Shown here in pieces: positions 17,855 through 27,020 of a stretch of DNA of 64,000 nucleotides (position 1 is the stretch's first letter; each line of letters opens with the position of its first letter). Under the pieces are notes generated by a model that was not told where the DNA came from, did no database searches, and saw nothing but the letters and a program-made list of their open reading frames with translations. Position numbers and translations under genes: made by a program. The DNA comes from Streptomyces sp. RerS4 (lineage in GTDB: Bacteria > Actinomycetota > Actinomycetes > Streptomycetales > Streptomycetaceae): NCBI RefSeq assembly GCF_023515955.1, contig NZ_CP097322.1, positions 3,557,501 through 3,621,500 of the forward strand, written 5' to 3'.

Positions 17855-19693
17855 CTACTCGTCCATCCCGGCGAGGACGAGGGGGAGGCGGGCCGCGCCG
17901 TCGGCGGTGACGACGACCGGGACGCCCCAGTCCTGCTGGTGGACGTGACAGGCCGGGTACTCGTTCGCCGGGTCGTCGTCGCAGGAGGCGGCCATCGCCG
18001 ACACGTGCAGGACGCCCTCGCTCAGGTCCGGGTTCAACACCAGGTCCCGGAACAGGTCCGTCCCGGCGCCCTCCCCGCCCGCCAGCAGCTCCGGCGGGGT
18101 CGAGGAGACCAGCAGGCGCGTGGACGGCCCGTAGCGGGTGTCCAGCTTCTGTCCGGCGGGCGCCTGGAACACCACGTCGAGGCGGAGCGTGCCGGGGGCG
18201 ACCTCGGTGGCGGCCCGCCGCGTGCGGTGGGCGACCGCGTCGACCCGTACGGCCTCCTCGGGCAGCCGCAGCCGGGTCAGCCGGTGGCGGGCGGACTCGA
18301 CCACGACGATGTCCTCGCCGACCAGCACGGCGTCGCTCGGCTCGCGCAGATCGGTGGCGAGGGTCGAGACCTGGCCGGTGGCCGGGTCGTAGCGGCGCAG
18401 CGCGTGGTTGTACGTGTCGCAGACCGCGACCGAGCCGTCCGGCAGGGCGGTGACGCCCAGCGGGTGCTGGAGCAGCGCCTGCGCGGCGTCGCCGTCGCGG
18501 TGCCCGAAGTCGAACAGCCCGGAGCCTACGGCGGAGCGGATCACGTATCCGCCCTCCGCTGCTTCGACATACCGCAGGGCGCTGGTCTCGGAGTCGGCGA
18601 TCCACAGCCGGTCACCGGCGGCGGCGAGCCCGGACGGCTGGGCGAACCAGGCCTCGGCGGCGGGCCCGTCGACCAGCCCCTCGTTGGTCGTCCCGGCGGC
18701 CACCTGGACCGTCCCCGCCTCGGGGTCCCACGTCCACAGCTGGTGGACGCCGGCCATGGCGATCCACACCCGGCCCTGCCACCAGGCGACGTCCCACGGC
18801 GAGGACAGGTCCACCTCCAGGGCGGGCCCGGACGTCGGGGACCCCTGCCACCACTGCCGCCCGGTCCCGGCGACGGTCTCGACGGCCCCGCTCTCGGGGT
18901 CGAACACGCGCAGCGCGTGGTTGACGGTGTCGGCGACCACGACCCGGCCGTCGGGCAGCAGCGCGAGCCCCTGCGGCTCGCTGAAGGCCTCCGGCCCGAA
19001 TCCGCGCTCGCCGCTGCCGATGCGTCGTACGACGCTCTCCCCGTCCGGGGCCAGCTCCACGAGCTGGTGCCGCGTCGAGTCGGAGACCAGGAGGTTCCCG
19101 GACGGCAGCACGAGCGCCTTCCCGGGGAACCGCAGGTCGGTCGCGACGGGCTCGGGCGCCACGTACGGCCCGTCACCGCGCCGCAGCGTCCCCTTGGCCT
19201 CGTGCTCGGCCTCCAGCTCCTCCACGAGGCGCGCGATGGCGTGCGCGTGCCCCTCACCGGCGTGCTGCGCGACGACGTACCCCTCGGGGTCGATCACCAC
19301 CAGCGTCGGCCAGGCCCGCACGGCGTACTGCTTCCAGGTCACGAGCTCGGGATCGTCGAGCACGGGGTGGTGCACCTCGTACCGCTCGACGGCGTCGACC
19401 ACGGCCGCGTGGTCCGCCTCGTGCACGAACTTCGGCGAGTGCACCCCGATGATCACGACGGTGTCGCGGTGCTTCTCCTCCACCTCCCGCAGCTCGTCGA
19501 GGACGTGCAGGCAGTTGATGCAGCAGAAGGTCCAAAAATCAACGATCGTGATGCGTCCTCGCAGGTCGGCGAGGGTGAGCTCCTTGCCACCGGTATTGAT
19601 CCATCCCCCCTTCCCGACCAACTCGGGAGCACGGACACGGGCACGTCGGCGGGGCGCGGGCGCGGGGGTGGGCGCCGGGGCAGCATCGTTCAT
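17855..19693 (-). CDS. Thioredoxin-like domain plus NHL-repeat propeller protein (NHLRC2-like)
   Basis: 612 aa. The N-terminal thioredoxin fold (about 20-165) has WTFCCINCLHV with C58-x-x-C61 as the redox pair and an extra Cys at 57, as in NHLRC2. A propeller of NHL repeats follows (about 180-480; LVVSDST-type blocks such as VVVADTVNHALRVFDPESG and VAVCDTYNHALRRYDPATG), then a C-terminal beta domain (about 500-612) with Cys pair CDDDPANEYPACHVHQQDW. No signal peptide or TM, so probably cytoplasmic. The family is conserved from bacteria to man with poorly defined redox or scaffold function. Confidence 0.9.
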   Translation of the reverse strand: MNDAAPAPTPAPAPRRRARVRAPELVGKGGWINTGGKELTLADLRGRITIVDFWTFCCINCLHVLDELREVEEKHRDTVVIIGVHSPKFVHEADHAAVVDAVERYEVHHPVLDDPELVTWKQYAVRAWPTLVVIDPEGYVVAQHAGEGHAHAIARLVEELEAEHEAKGTLRRGDGPYVAPEPVATDLRFPGKALVLPSGNLLVSDSTRHQLVELAPDGESVVRRIGSGERGFGPEAFSEPQGLALLPDGRVVVADTVNHALRVFDPESGAVETVAGTGRQWWQGSPTSGPALEVDLSSPWDVAWWQGRVWIAMAGVHQLWTWDPEAGTVQVAAGTTNEGLVDGPAAEAWFAQPSGLAAAGDRLWIADSETSALRYVEAAEGGYVIRSAVGSGLFDFGHRDGDAAQALLQHPLGVTALPDGSVAVCDTYNHALRRYDPATGQVSTLATDLREPSDAVLVGEDIVVVESARHRLTRLRLPEEAVRVDAVAHRTRRAATEVAPGTLRLDVVFQAPAGQKLDTRYGPSTRLLVSSTPPELLAGGEGAGTDLFRDLVLNPDLSEGVLHVSAMAASCDDDPANEYPACHVHQQDWGVPVVVTADGAARLPLVLAGMDE

Positions 19694-19762
19694 CCTTCAA
19701 GCTTGCCATCCGGGTATGAACGGCGGATCACACACGACCCGAACCGGAAGCGGGGGCGCGTG

Positions 19763-19768
19763 TAAGGT
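19763..19768 (+). promoter_or_regulatory. -10 box TAAGGT of the acyltransferase gene (leaderless-type)
   Basis: TAAGGT ends eight bases before GTG 19777; no Shine-Dalgarno is present. Lies in an 83-base divergent region shared with the NHL gene. Confidence 0.45.
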
Positions 19769-19776
19769 GGCGCGGC

Positions 19777-20976
19777 GTGTCTAGCAACCTGGTGATATCC
19801 GGAAGCCGCGAGGGGCTGAAAGCAGCGGTGCGGGCGGAGGGCCGGCCCGTGGCGTTGCCGTCGCTCACCGGGCTGCGGTGGACTGCCGCGCTGATGGTGT
19901 TCTTCTACCACGTGCACGTCGTGGAGTACTTCGGCGGGCGCGGGCAGGACCTGGTGACCTTCGCCTTCGGGGTGGGCAGTACCGGGGTGTCGTTCTTCTT
20001 CGTGCTCTCCGGGTTCGTCCTCGCCTGGTCGACGCCGACCTCCCCCACCGGGTGGGGCATGGTCCGCTTCTGGCGGCGCCGGCTCGCGCGGATCTACCCG
20101 CTGCATCTGGCCACCGTCCTGGCGGCCCTCGCGCTGGTGTACTTCCTCGGCGCCGGGGAGAAGCCGACGGCGGGCCCGCTCCTGGCGAACCTCTCGCTCG
20201 TCCAGTCCTGGATCCCGGAGGTCCGCTACTTCCAGGGGCTCAACCCGGTCAGCTGGTCGTTGGCCGTCGAGGCCTTCTTCTACGTCGGCTTCCCGCTGCT
20301 GATCCTGCCGCTGCGCCGGCTCGGCCGGCACGCGCCGCTCGTCGTCGCGGGGCTGTCCCTCGCCGTCATCGTCGCGATCCCCACCGTGTGGGAGCTGACC
20401 GACGTCCCCGACGGCGCGATCTGGGCGAACTACTTCTTCCCGCTGTACCGGCTCCCCGAGTTCATCCTCGGCATCACCCTCGCCGAGCTGGTCCGCTCGG
20501 ACCGCTGGCGCGGACCCGGGCTGACCGCGTCCCTCGCCCTGACGATGGCCGGTTACTTCCTCAGCTACCAGGCCGACTACGCGTTCCGCACCACCGCGTG
20601 CACCATCGTCGGCTTCGCGACGCTCATCGCCGCCGCCGCCCGGGCCGACCTGCGCGGGGAGCCGTCGCCCTGGCGGGGGCGGATCAGCGTCAAGCTCGGC
20701 GAGGTGTCCTTCGCCTTCTACATGGTCCACATCCTGGTGATCCGGACCGGCGAGAGCCTCTTCGGCGGCCACCCGAAGCTGCCGATGTGGAGCGGCGGAC
20801 TCCTGGCGCTCGCGGCCGCCTTCTGCGTCTCCCTGGCCCTCGCCTGGGCCCTGCACACCTGGGTCGAGCTGCCCGGCCGGCGGCTGCTCCTGCGGTCGTG
20901 GTCCTCGGGAAGGGCTACTTCCGCGACAGGAACGAGTGCAGCGAGCCGACGAGAGACGTCACGAACGACTCCCTGA
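19777..20976 (+). CDS. Acyltransferase 3 family membrane protein
   Basis: 399 aa integral membrane O-acyltransferase (OafA/YrhL type) with about ten hydrophobic helices. Family motifs: LTGLRWTAALMVFFYHVHVV (the catalytic-region His in FYHVH), FFFVLSGFVLAW and RRRLARIYPLHL. Expected to acylate surface polysaccharides, glycans or small molecules; substrate unknown. The hydrophilic C-terminal tail (SGRATSATGTSAASRRETSRTTP) is read through sequence that also encodes the end of the convergent ATP-grasp gene (62-base overlap), so the tail may be of little functional importance. Confidence 0.9.
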   Translation: MSSNLVISGSREGLKAAVRAEGRPVALPSLTGLRWTAALMVFFYHVHVVEYFGGRGQDLVTFAFGVGSTGVSFFFVLSGFVLAWSTPTSPTGWGMVRFWRRRLARIYPLHLATVLAALALVYFLGAGEKPTAGPLLANLSLVQSWIPEVRYFQGLNPVSWSLAVEAFFYVGFPLLILPLRRLGRHAPLVVAGLSLAVIVAIPTVWELTDVPDGAIWANYFFPLYRLPEFILGITLAELVRSDRWRGPGLTASLALTMAGYFLSYQADYAFRTTACTIVGFATLIAAAARADLRGEPSPWRGRISVKLGEVSFAFYMVHILVIRTGESLFGGHPKLPMWSGGLLALAAAFCVSLALAWALHTWVELPGRRLLLRSWSSGRATSATGTSAASRRETSRTTP

Positions 20977-21721
20977 CCGCGTCCGGGAGCACGTCCAGAG
21001 ACAGGTACGGGTTGAGGTCCTCCAGCTCGACCATCAGCAGCTCCCCCGACGGGGCGCGGCAGGCGTCCACGCGCTGGATGCCGTGGTCGAGGGTGTTCCA
21101 CTCCACGAAGCGGCGCGCGAAGGCCAGGTCGGCGTCTGTCGGCTCGTAAGGGACGAGCTCCCAGCGGCGCGCCGGGTCCGGGGCGTAGAGGGCGTACTGG
21201 AAGGCGTCGTCCACGAAGTAGAACGACACCTCGTACGCGAAGTCGATCCGCGGCTGGACGAGCACCTCGCCCGCCGGGCCCTCGGGGCGGGTGGTGAAGG
21301 TGAGGCCGATGGAGTCGGCGCCCTGCTTCGGCTTGACGGCGTACTCGGCCGTCTTCGGCAGCAGGTGCACGTCGGCGGGGTCGTCGACGGTCGGGATGAC
21401 GGGGTGGCCGGCGGCCGTCAGGTCGAGCAGGTACTGCTTGCCGGCCATGTCGCCCCGGCCGGTGAGCGGGTTGTAGACGGGGGTCCCGGCGGCGCGCGCG
21501 GCCGCGCGGAACTCCTCGTAGGCCCGCTGGTAGTGCAGGACCGGCCCGCTGTTGCGGACGATCACGGCGTCGAAGCCGGGCATGAGGGCCGTCGCGTCCA
21601 GCGGGTGGCAGAGCGCGAGCGGGAAGTGCTCGCGCAGCCGGGCGGTGAGGAATATGTCCTCGTCGCAGTAGCGGCGGCCGCGCGCCGGGTACGCCAGGTC
21701 GGTCACGTAGAGAAGGGCCAT
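20915..21721 (-). CDS. ATP-grasp superfamily protein
   Basis: 268 aa. The N-terminal Rossmann-like half (LLYVTDLAYPARGRRYCDEDIF, DAVIVRNSGP) is followed by MAGKQYLLDLTAAGHPVIPT and the ATP-grasp core: VKPKQGADSIG (nucleotide Lys) and the Mg-binding VELEDLNPYLSLD. Similar to glutathione-synthetase/RimK-like ATP-grasp ligases, but shorter and with a divergent N-terminus. It would activate a carboxylate for amide bond formation; substrates unknown. A leaderless-type -10 supports ATG 21721. Confidence 0.85.
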   Translation of the reverse strand: MALLYVTDLAYPARGRRYCDEDIFLTARLREHFPLALCHPLDATALMPGFDAVIVRNSGPVLHYQRAYEEFRAAARAAGTPVYNPLTGRGDMAGKQYLLDLTAAGHPVIPTVDDPADVHLLPKTAEYAVKPKQGADSIGLTFTTRPEGPAGEVLVQPRIDFAYEVSFYFVDDAFQYALYAPDPARRWELVPYEPTDADLAFARRFVEWNTLDHGIQRVDACRAPSGELLMVELEDLNPYLSLDVLPDAVRESFVTSLVGSLHSFLSRK

Positions 21722-21727
21722 GACGGC

Positions 21728-21733
21728 AACCTA
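21728..21733 (-). promoter_or_regulatory. -10 box TAGGTT of the ATP-grasp gene (leaderless-type)
   Basis: Minus-strand TAGGTT ends six bases before ATG 21721, with no Shine-Dalgarno. Confidence 0.5.
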
Positions 21734-21764
21734 TCGGGACAAACCGGCGCACGCGCAGGCGGTG

Positions 21765-22565
21765 TCAGCGCGCGGCTCCCGGGGGGCGCAGGCCGAGGGC
21801 GCGGTCCTTGAGGGCCGGGAACTGCTCGCGGGTCTCGGCCACCTTCGCCGGATCCAGCTCCACCGTCAGGACGTCCTCGCCCGGTCCGGCCTCCGCGAGC
21901 ACCTCGCCCCACGGGTCCACGACCAGGCTGTGCCCCGACTGCTCGACGCCCGCGTGCGTACCGGCGAGCGCGCACGCGAGGACGTACGACTGGTCCTCCA
22001 CGGCCCGCGCCCGGTTCAGCAGGGTCCAGTGGGCCCGCCGGCGGGCCGGCCAGCCGGCGGCCACCACCATCGTCGTGGCGCCCGCGTCGACCAGCCCCCG
22101 GAACAGCTCCGGGAAGCGCAGGTCGTAGCAGGTGGCGAGGCCGAGGGTCTGCTCCGGCAGGGTCACCGTCGTCAGGGAGTCGCCGGCCGACATCAGCACG
22201 GCCTCGCCCTGGTCGAAGCCGAAGCGGTGGATCTTGCGGTACGTCGCGGCCAGCTCGCCCGCGGGGGACAGCACGAGGGCGGTGTTGTAGAGCGAGCCAT
22301 CGCCCGCGCGCTCCACCAGGGAACCGGCGTGCAGCCAGACGCCCGCGTCCTGAGCGGCCTTGGACATGGCCTCGAAGGTCGGGCCGTCCAGCGGTTCCGC
22401 CTCGGTCTCGAACTGCTCGTAGGCGAAGGCGCCCACGGTCCACAGCTCGGGCAGCACGACGAGGTCGCAGTGCGCCTGTTCCCGTACGAGATCGGCGGCC
22501 CGGGAGCGTCGGGAAGCCACCGACTCCCCTTCGTTCACCGCGATTTGGATCAGCGAGGCGCGCAC
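21765..22565 (-). CDS. Carbon-nitrogen hydrolase (nitrilase superfamily)
   Basis: 266 aa amidohydrolase with a complete Glu-Lys-Cys triad: E40 in VVLPELW, K111 in YRKIHRF and C146 in GLATCYDLRFPELFR. The cytoplasmic size and DLRFPELFR context resemble omega-amidase/deaminated-glutathione amidase-like branches (Nit2/YafV-like), but branch assignment is tentative. GTG 22565 has GGTGG close upstream and a possible -10 GACGGT six bases away. Lies 43 bases before the ATP-grasp gene on the same strand and may be co-transcribed. Confidence 0.9.
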   Translation of the reverse strand: MRASLIQIAVNEGESVASRRSRAADLVREQAHCDLVVLPELWTVGAFAYEQFETEAEPLDGPTFEAMSKAAQDAGVWLHAGSLVERAGDGSLYNTALVLSPAGELAATYRKIHRFGFDQGEAVLMSAGDSLTTVTLPEQTLGLATCYDLRFPELFRGLVDAGATTMVVAAGWPARRRAHWTLLNRARAVEDQSYVLACALAGTHAGVEQSGHSLVVDPWGEVLAEAGPGEDVLTVELDPAKVAETREQFPALKDRALGLRPPGAAR

Positions 22566-22703
22566 ATTACCACCGTCCTGGCTCGTCAGTCGTCAACTCG
22601 GGCCTACGAATCGTCACACGAAAGCACTGCCGGTGTGCTCTTGGGCAGCGTAGTTTTGGGCATAGTCCACAACGCGCCACTGAACAGCACGCGAGGGGTC
22701 CCG

Positions 22704-23531
22704 TTGACCGTCCATCCCAGCCTTGAGCCCTATGCCGACGCGTGGACGCATTCGATCGAGGCGATATCCGAGCTGGTCCTCCCCCTCACCGAGGGCCAGT
22801 GGAACCTGCCCACACCGTGTCCCGGGTGGTCCGTCCGGGACATCGTGTCGCACATCATCGGCCTCGAATGCGAGCAACTCGGGGATCCGCGTCCGATCCA
22901 CACGCTGCCGCGCGACCTGCGGCACGTGGTGGACGAGTTCACCCGGTACATGGAAGTCCAGGTTGACGTCCGGCGCCACCACACCGCGCCGGAGATGACC
23001 TCGGAGCTGGAGTACACCGTCATCCGGCGGGCGCGCCAACTGCGGAACGAGAAGCGAGACCCGTCCACGCTGGTGCGCGGTCCGCTGGGCGACCAGGTGA
23101 CGTTGGAACTCGCGACGCGGCTGCGGGCCTTCGACGTGTGGATCCACGAGCAGGACCTGCGGGCGGCGCTGGGCGTCCCCGGGAACTGGGACTCGCCGGG
23201 CGCGTACGTGGCGCGGGACCTCATGCTGGCCGGGCTGCCGAAGGTGGTCGCGAAGGGCGCGGGCGCGCCGCCGAACTCGGCGGTCGTGCTGGACGTGCAC
23301 GGGCCGCTGGAGTTCCTGCGGACGGTGCGGGTGGATGCGACCGGCCACGCCACGCTGGAGCAGACCCCCTCGCTGGGCCCGGCGGTGACGCTGACGATGG
23401 ACTGGGAGACGTACGTACGCCTCGCGGCGGGCCGGGTCCGGGCGCGGTCGGTGGCCGGCGACCGGCTGAAGGTGGAGGGCGATCCGGAGCTGGCGGAGGC
23501 CCTGTTGGCGAACTTCGCGGTGACTCCGTGA
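22704..23531 (+). CDS. Maleylpyruvate isomerase family mycothiol-dependent enzyme
   Basis: 275 aa, DinB-like four-helix bundle with the MDMPI N-terminal domain. Start TTG 22704 is chosen because GAGGGG lies about seven bases upstream. Motifs: WTHSIEAISELVLPLTEGQWNLPTPCPGWSVRDIVSHI (shown in part; H of the metal site in VSHIIG), FDVWIHEQDLRAALG (second and third metal His) and a C-terminal SCP2-like domain (about 180-270) with MDWETYVRLAAGR and VEGDPELAEALLANFAVTP. The mycothiol partner is typical of actinobacteria. Substrate unknown. Confidence 0.88.
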   Translation: MTVHPSLEPYADAWTHSIEAISELVLPLTEGQWNLPTPCPGWSVRDIVSHIIGLECEQLGDPRPIHTLPRDLRHVVDEFTRYMEVQVDVRRHHTAPEMTSELEYTVIRRARQLRNEKRDPSTLVRGPLGDQVTLELATRLRAFDVWIHEQDLRAALGVPGNWDSPGAYVARDLMLAGLPKVVAKGAGAPPNSAVVLDVHGPLEFLRTVRVDATGHATLEQTPSLGPAVTLTMDWETYVRLAAGRVRARSVAGDRLKVEGDPELAEALLANFAVTP

Positions 23532-23570
23532 AACGGTGACTCCGTAGCGGACGCCCACGGCCCGCCCCCG

Positions 23571-24950
23571 TCAGACCCCGGCCGGTCGGGCGGGGGTCGG
23601 CGCGGCGGGGTCGCCTTCCTGCTGATGCGGGACGGGCGCCTGCCGCGCGCGGGGCGCGGCGCGGTCGCGGTCGCGTTCGCGGGCCAGGGCCCGGCCGCGC
23701 AGCCGCAGGATGCTCGCCACGCCGACGGCCTCCAGGACGAAGACCGACGAGAAGGCGATCCGGTAGTTCTCGTCGGTGGCGTCGAGCAGGACGCCCACCA
23801 CCAGCAGGGTCGTCATGGAGGCGATGAAACCGCCCATGTTGGTGATTCCGGAGGCGGTGCCCTGACGTTCGGGCGGGTTCGCGGGCCGCGCGAAGTCGAA
23901 GCCGATCATCGAGGCGGGCCCGCAGGTGCCGAGCACCACGCACAGCGTGATCAGCAGCCACATCGGCGCGCGGTCCCCCGGGGACACGAGGACGGCCCCC
24001 CACAGGACGGCGGTCAGCCCCACCGTGCCCAGCGCGAGCGGGATCCGCGAGGACTGGCGGCGGCCCACGATCTGCCCGTAGAGCAGCCCGAACCCCATGT
24101 TCGAGGCCACGACCAGGGTCAACAGTGCGCCCGCCGTGTTCCGTGACAGCCCCTGCGCCTCGACGAGGAACGGCATCCCCCACAGCAGCAGGAACACCAT
24201 CGCCGGGAACTGCGTCGTGAAGTGCACCCACAGCCCGAGCCGCGTGCCGGGCTCCCGCCACGAGTCCGCGATCTGACGGCGTACGAAGCCACCCCCGTCC
24301 CCACCTCCGTCCCGGGCGGCGGGCGCCGGCCCGTACCCCTCGGGGTGGTCCCGCAGGAACAGCACCAGCGGTACGAGCACCACCAGCCCGGCCACCGCGC
24401 TGCCCGCGAAGGCGGGCACCCAGCCGACGCCGTGCAGGACGGGCGCCAGGACGAGCGTGGAGACCAGGTTGCCCGCCATGCCGACCAGTCCGGCGAGCTG
24501 CGCCATCACCGGACCGCGTCGGGCGGGGAACCAGCGCGTGCCGAGCCGGAGCACGGAGATGAAGGTCATCGCGTCGCCGCAGCCCAGCAGGGCGCGGGCG
24601 GCCAGGGCCATCCCGTAGGACGGGGACAGGGCGAAGCCGAGCTGCCCGGCGGTGAACAGGACCGCGCCCAGGGTCAGGACCTTCTTGGTGCCGAGCCGGT
24701 CCACCATCAGGCCGACGGGTATCTGCATGCCCGCGTAGACCAGGAGTTGGAGCAGGGAGAAGGTGGCCAGGGCGGAGGCGTTGACCTGGAAGCGGTCGGC
24801 GGCGTCCAGGCCGGCCACGCCCAGGCTGGTGCGGAAGATGACGGCGACGAAGTAGACGGCGACGCCGATGGACCAGACGGCGACGGCCCGCCGCCCACCG
24901 GGCGGATCCGGCACGGCGGAGGGTCCGGTGGGTGCGGTGGGCGCGGTCAC
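23571..24950 (-). CDS. MFS transporter
   Basis: 459 aa from GTG 24950, overlapping the stop of the GntR gene by four bases (GTGA), so expression follows the regulator. About 12 transmembrane helices; the loop between helices 2 and 3 has LMVDRLGTKKVL (MFS signature), with RLGTRWFPARRGPVMAQLAG and IGFDFARPANPPERQGTASG blocks typical of the organic-anion/hexuronate-like MFS branch. The substrate is unknown; FadR-type regulators next to such carriers often sense the carried acid. The C-terminal 50 residues are a charged cytoplasmic tail. Confidence 0.88.
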   Translation of the reverse strand: MTAPTAPTGPSAVPDPPGGRRAVAVWSIGVAVYFVAVIFRTSLGVAGLDAADRFQVNASALATFSLLQLLVYAGMQIPVGLMVDRLGTKKVLTLGAVLFTAGQLGFALSPSYGMALAARALLGCGDAMTFISVLRLGTRWFPARRGPVMAQLAGLVGMAGNLVSTLVLAPVLHGVGWVPAFAGSAVAGLVVLVPLVLFLRDHPEGYGPAPAARDGGGDGGGFVRRQIADSWREPGTRLGLWVHFTTQFPAMVFLLLWGMPFLVEAQGLSRNTAGALLTLVVASNMGFGLLYGQIVGRRQSSRIPLALGTVGLTAVLWGAVLVSPGDRAPMWLLITLCVVLGTCGPASMIGFDFARPANPPERQGTASGITNMGGFIASMTTLLVVGVLLDATDENYRIAFSSVFVLEAVGVASILRLRGRALARERDRDRAAPRARQAPVPHQQEGDPAAPTPARPAGV

Positions 24951-25642
24951 CGGACCGGACCCCGCACCAGTTCCCCGACCCGGCTCACGTGCCCGCGTAC
25001 GGCCCCGGCCGCGGCCTCGGCGTCGCCGGCGCGCAGGGCCGCCAGGATCTCGGCGTGCTCGGCCAGCGTCCGTTCCACCCGCTCGGGGTGCGCGTGCAGC
25101 AGCGCCACGCCCATCCGCAGCTGGCGGTCGCGGAGTTGGTCGTAGAGCCGGCACAGGATCTGGTTGCCGGCGTTGCGCACGATCTCGGCGTGGAACCCCC
25201 GGTCGGCGGCCGTCATCGCCGCCAGATCGCCCTCGGCGGCGTGCCGGCGCTGGCGCGCGAGCAGCTCCTCCAGCCGCTCCAGCAGCGCCGGCGGGGCGGG
25301 CACCGCCCGCAGCACCGTGAACTCCTCGACCAACAGCCGGGTTTCGATCACATCGGCGATCTCCTGCGCGGAGACCGGCAGCACCAGCGCGCCCTTCTTC
25401 GGGTACAGCTTGAGCAGCCCCTCGGTCTCCAGCCGCAGCAGCGCCTCGCGCACGGGAGTGCGCGAGACCCCGACGGCGTCCGCCAACCCGCCCTCGGTGA
25501 GCAGCGTCCCGCCCTCGTAGTGGCGGTCCAGTACGCCTTCCTTGACGTGCCGATAGACGCGCTCGGCGGCGGTGGGGGCGGGGGAGGCGGGACCGGCGGC
25601 GGGCGGCGCCGGGGGCGCTGGGGCCGGGACGGAGGATGGCAT
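24947..25642 (-). CDS. GntR family regulator, FadR/FCD type
   Basis: 231 aa from ATG 25642. A Pro/Ala-rich leader (1-24), winged helix (about 25-95; VYRHVKEGVLDRHYEGGTLLTEGGLADAVGVSRTPVREALLRLE, shown in part) and an FCD all-helical ligand domain (about 100-225; RRHAAEGDLAAMTAADRGFHAEIVRNAGN, with H at the metal site, and HAEILAALRAGDAEAA). Overlaps the MFS gene by four bases and probably controls it. A GTATcTATG element overlapping its -10 may be an autoregulatory operator. Confidence 0.9.
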   Translation of the reverse strand: MPSSVPAPAPPAPPAAGPASPAPTAAERVYRHVKEGVLDRHYEGGTLLTEGGLADAVGVSRTPVREALLRLETEGLLKLYPKKGALVLPVSAQEIADVIETRLLVEEFTVLRAVPAPPALLERLEELLARQRRHAAEGDLAAMTAADRGFHAEIVRNAGNQILCRLYDQLRDRQLRMGVALLHAHPERVERTLAEHAEILAALRAGDAEAAAGAVRGHVSRVGELVRGPVR

Positions 25643-25648
25643 GCGCAC

Positions 25649-25654
25649 AGCATA
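25649..25654 (-). promoter_or_regulatory. -10 box TATGCT of the GntR/MFS operon (leaderless-type)
   Basis: Minus-strand TATGCT ends six bases before ATG 25642. Upstream CTTGTATCTATGC contains a partial dyad that a GntR protein could bind. Confidence 0.5.
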
Positions 25655-25775
25655 GATACAAGAAGGGTGCAAGGCGGGGCCCGTCCGCGATGTGGACCCG
25701 CCGCGCCGGCCGCTGCATCGAAGGGTGTACGCCGCTTTCCTCCACCCGCAGGACGTACGGGGCCCCGCCCGCCCG

Positions 25776-25781
25776 GACGCT
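25776..25781 (+). promoter_or_regulatory. -10-like GACGCT before the DUF418 gene
   Basis: GACGCT ends six bases before ATG 25788; weaker than the other boxes but in the same spacing. Confidence 0.3.
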
Positions 25782-25787
25782 GGAAGC

Positions 25788-27002
25788 ATGGCCCACAACG
25801 CCCTGCCCGACGCCCGCGCCGTCGCCCCCGAGAGCCCCGCGACCGCCACCTCCCGGATCCCCCTCCTCGACGTCCTGCGCGGCGCCGCCATCCTCGGCAC
25901 GCTCATGACCAACGTGTGGATCTTCGCCTCGCCCGGCTCCGAGTGGGCCGTGCTCCAAGGCGGCCTGAACCTGCCCGATCCGCTCGCCGACCCCCGGCCC
26001 GCCACCCTCGTCGAGGCCGTCTTCCGCTTCCTCGCCGACGGCAAGTTCCTCTCGCTGCTGACGATCCTGTTCGGCGTCGGCCTCGCCATCCAGTACGACT
26101 CCGCCAAGCGCCGGGGCGAGCCCTGGCCCGGCCGCTACCCGCGCCGGGCGGCCTTCCTCTTCCTGGAGGGGACGCTCCACTTCGTCCTGATCTTCGCCTG
26201 GGACGTGCTCATGGGGTACGCCGTCACCGCGCTCCTCGTCGCCTGGCTGCTCGCCCGCTCCGAGCGGGTGCGGCGCGTCGCCCTGTGGAGCGCCGCCGGC
26301 CTGCACCTGACGCTGATCGGCCTGGTCACCCTCGGCAGCCTGGCCGAGCCCGACACCGGGCGCACCGCCCCCGACCCCGACGCCGTCGCCCTGTACGCGC
26401 ACGGCAGCTGGGGCGACCAGATCCGCTTCCGCCTCGACAACGCGCTCGCCCTGCGCATCGAGCCCCTCTTCTCCTTCGGCCTGCTCGTCTTCCTCTTCCT
26501 GCTCGGCGTCCGCCTGCACCGCGCCGGCGCCTTCGCCCCCACGGCGGCCGGCCGCCGCATCCGGGCCCGCATGGCCGCCTGGGGGCTCGGCCTCGGGCTG
26601 CCGCTCGGGGTGGCCGCCTCCCTCGGCGGGGACGACTTCTTCCTGCTGGGCCGCTACGTCATCGCCCCGCTGGTCGCCGTCGGCTACATCGGCCTGATCG
26701 GCCTGGCCCTCGATCGCTTCCGCCTCCCCGGCGCCCGTTCCCTCGGCGCCGTCGGCCGCACCGCCCTGTCCGCCTACGTCGGCCAGAACCTGCTGTGCCT
26801 GCTGCTCTGCTACGGCGTCGGCCTGGGCCTCGCCGACCGGCTCGCCGGGACCGGCCCCTGGTGGGTCATGGGGCTGTGGGCCTCCGTCTCCCTGGTCCTG
26901 ATCGTCTCGGCCCGGCTGTGGCTGCGCCGCTTCGCGCGGGGGCCGCTGGAATCCGTACAGCACCTCGCGCTCAGGCCCAGGGCGGCCACGGGCCGGCGGT
27001 GA
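25788..27002 (+). CDS. DUF418 family membrane protein
   Basis: 404 aa polytopic membrane protein. SRIPLLDVLRGAAILGTLMTN at the N-terminus and a C-terminal DUF418 domain (LGAVGRTALSAYVGQNLL, LRRFARGPLESV) define the family (YeiB-like). About nine hydrophobic segments. Function unknown; related to acyltransferase-like membrane folds. ATG 25788 preferred; an upstream in-frame extension to 25692 lacks signals. Converges with the papain-fold gene, 18 bases apart. Confidence 0.9.
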   Translation: MAHNALPDARAVAPESPATATSRIPLLDVLRGAAILGTLMTNVWIFASPGSEWAVLQGGLNLPDPLADPRPATLVEAVFRFLADGKFLSLLTILFGVGLAIQYDSAKRRGEPWPGRYPRRAAFLFLEGTLHFVLIFAWDVLMGYAVTALLVAWLLARSERVRRVALWSAAGLHLTLIGLVTLGSLAEPDTGRTAPDPDAVALYAHGSWGDQIRFRLDNALALRIEPLFSFGLLVFLFLLGVRLHRAGAFAPTAAGRRIRARMAAWGLGLGLPLGVAASLGGDDFFLLGRYVIAPLVAVGYIGLIGLALDRFRLPGARSLGAVGRTALSAYVGQNLLCLLLCYGVGLGLADRLAGTGPWWVMGLWASVSLVLIVSARLWLRRFARGPLESVQHLALRPRAATGRR

Positions 27003-27020
27003 CCCGTCCACACGTCCCAC

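Noticed and set aside
23559..23613. Hairpin between the maleylpyruvate isomerase-family and MFS genes
   Set aside because: Only seven paired bases (CCCGCCC with GGGCGGG) and no T-tract; could be chance at this GC content.
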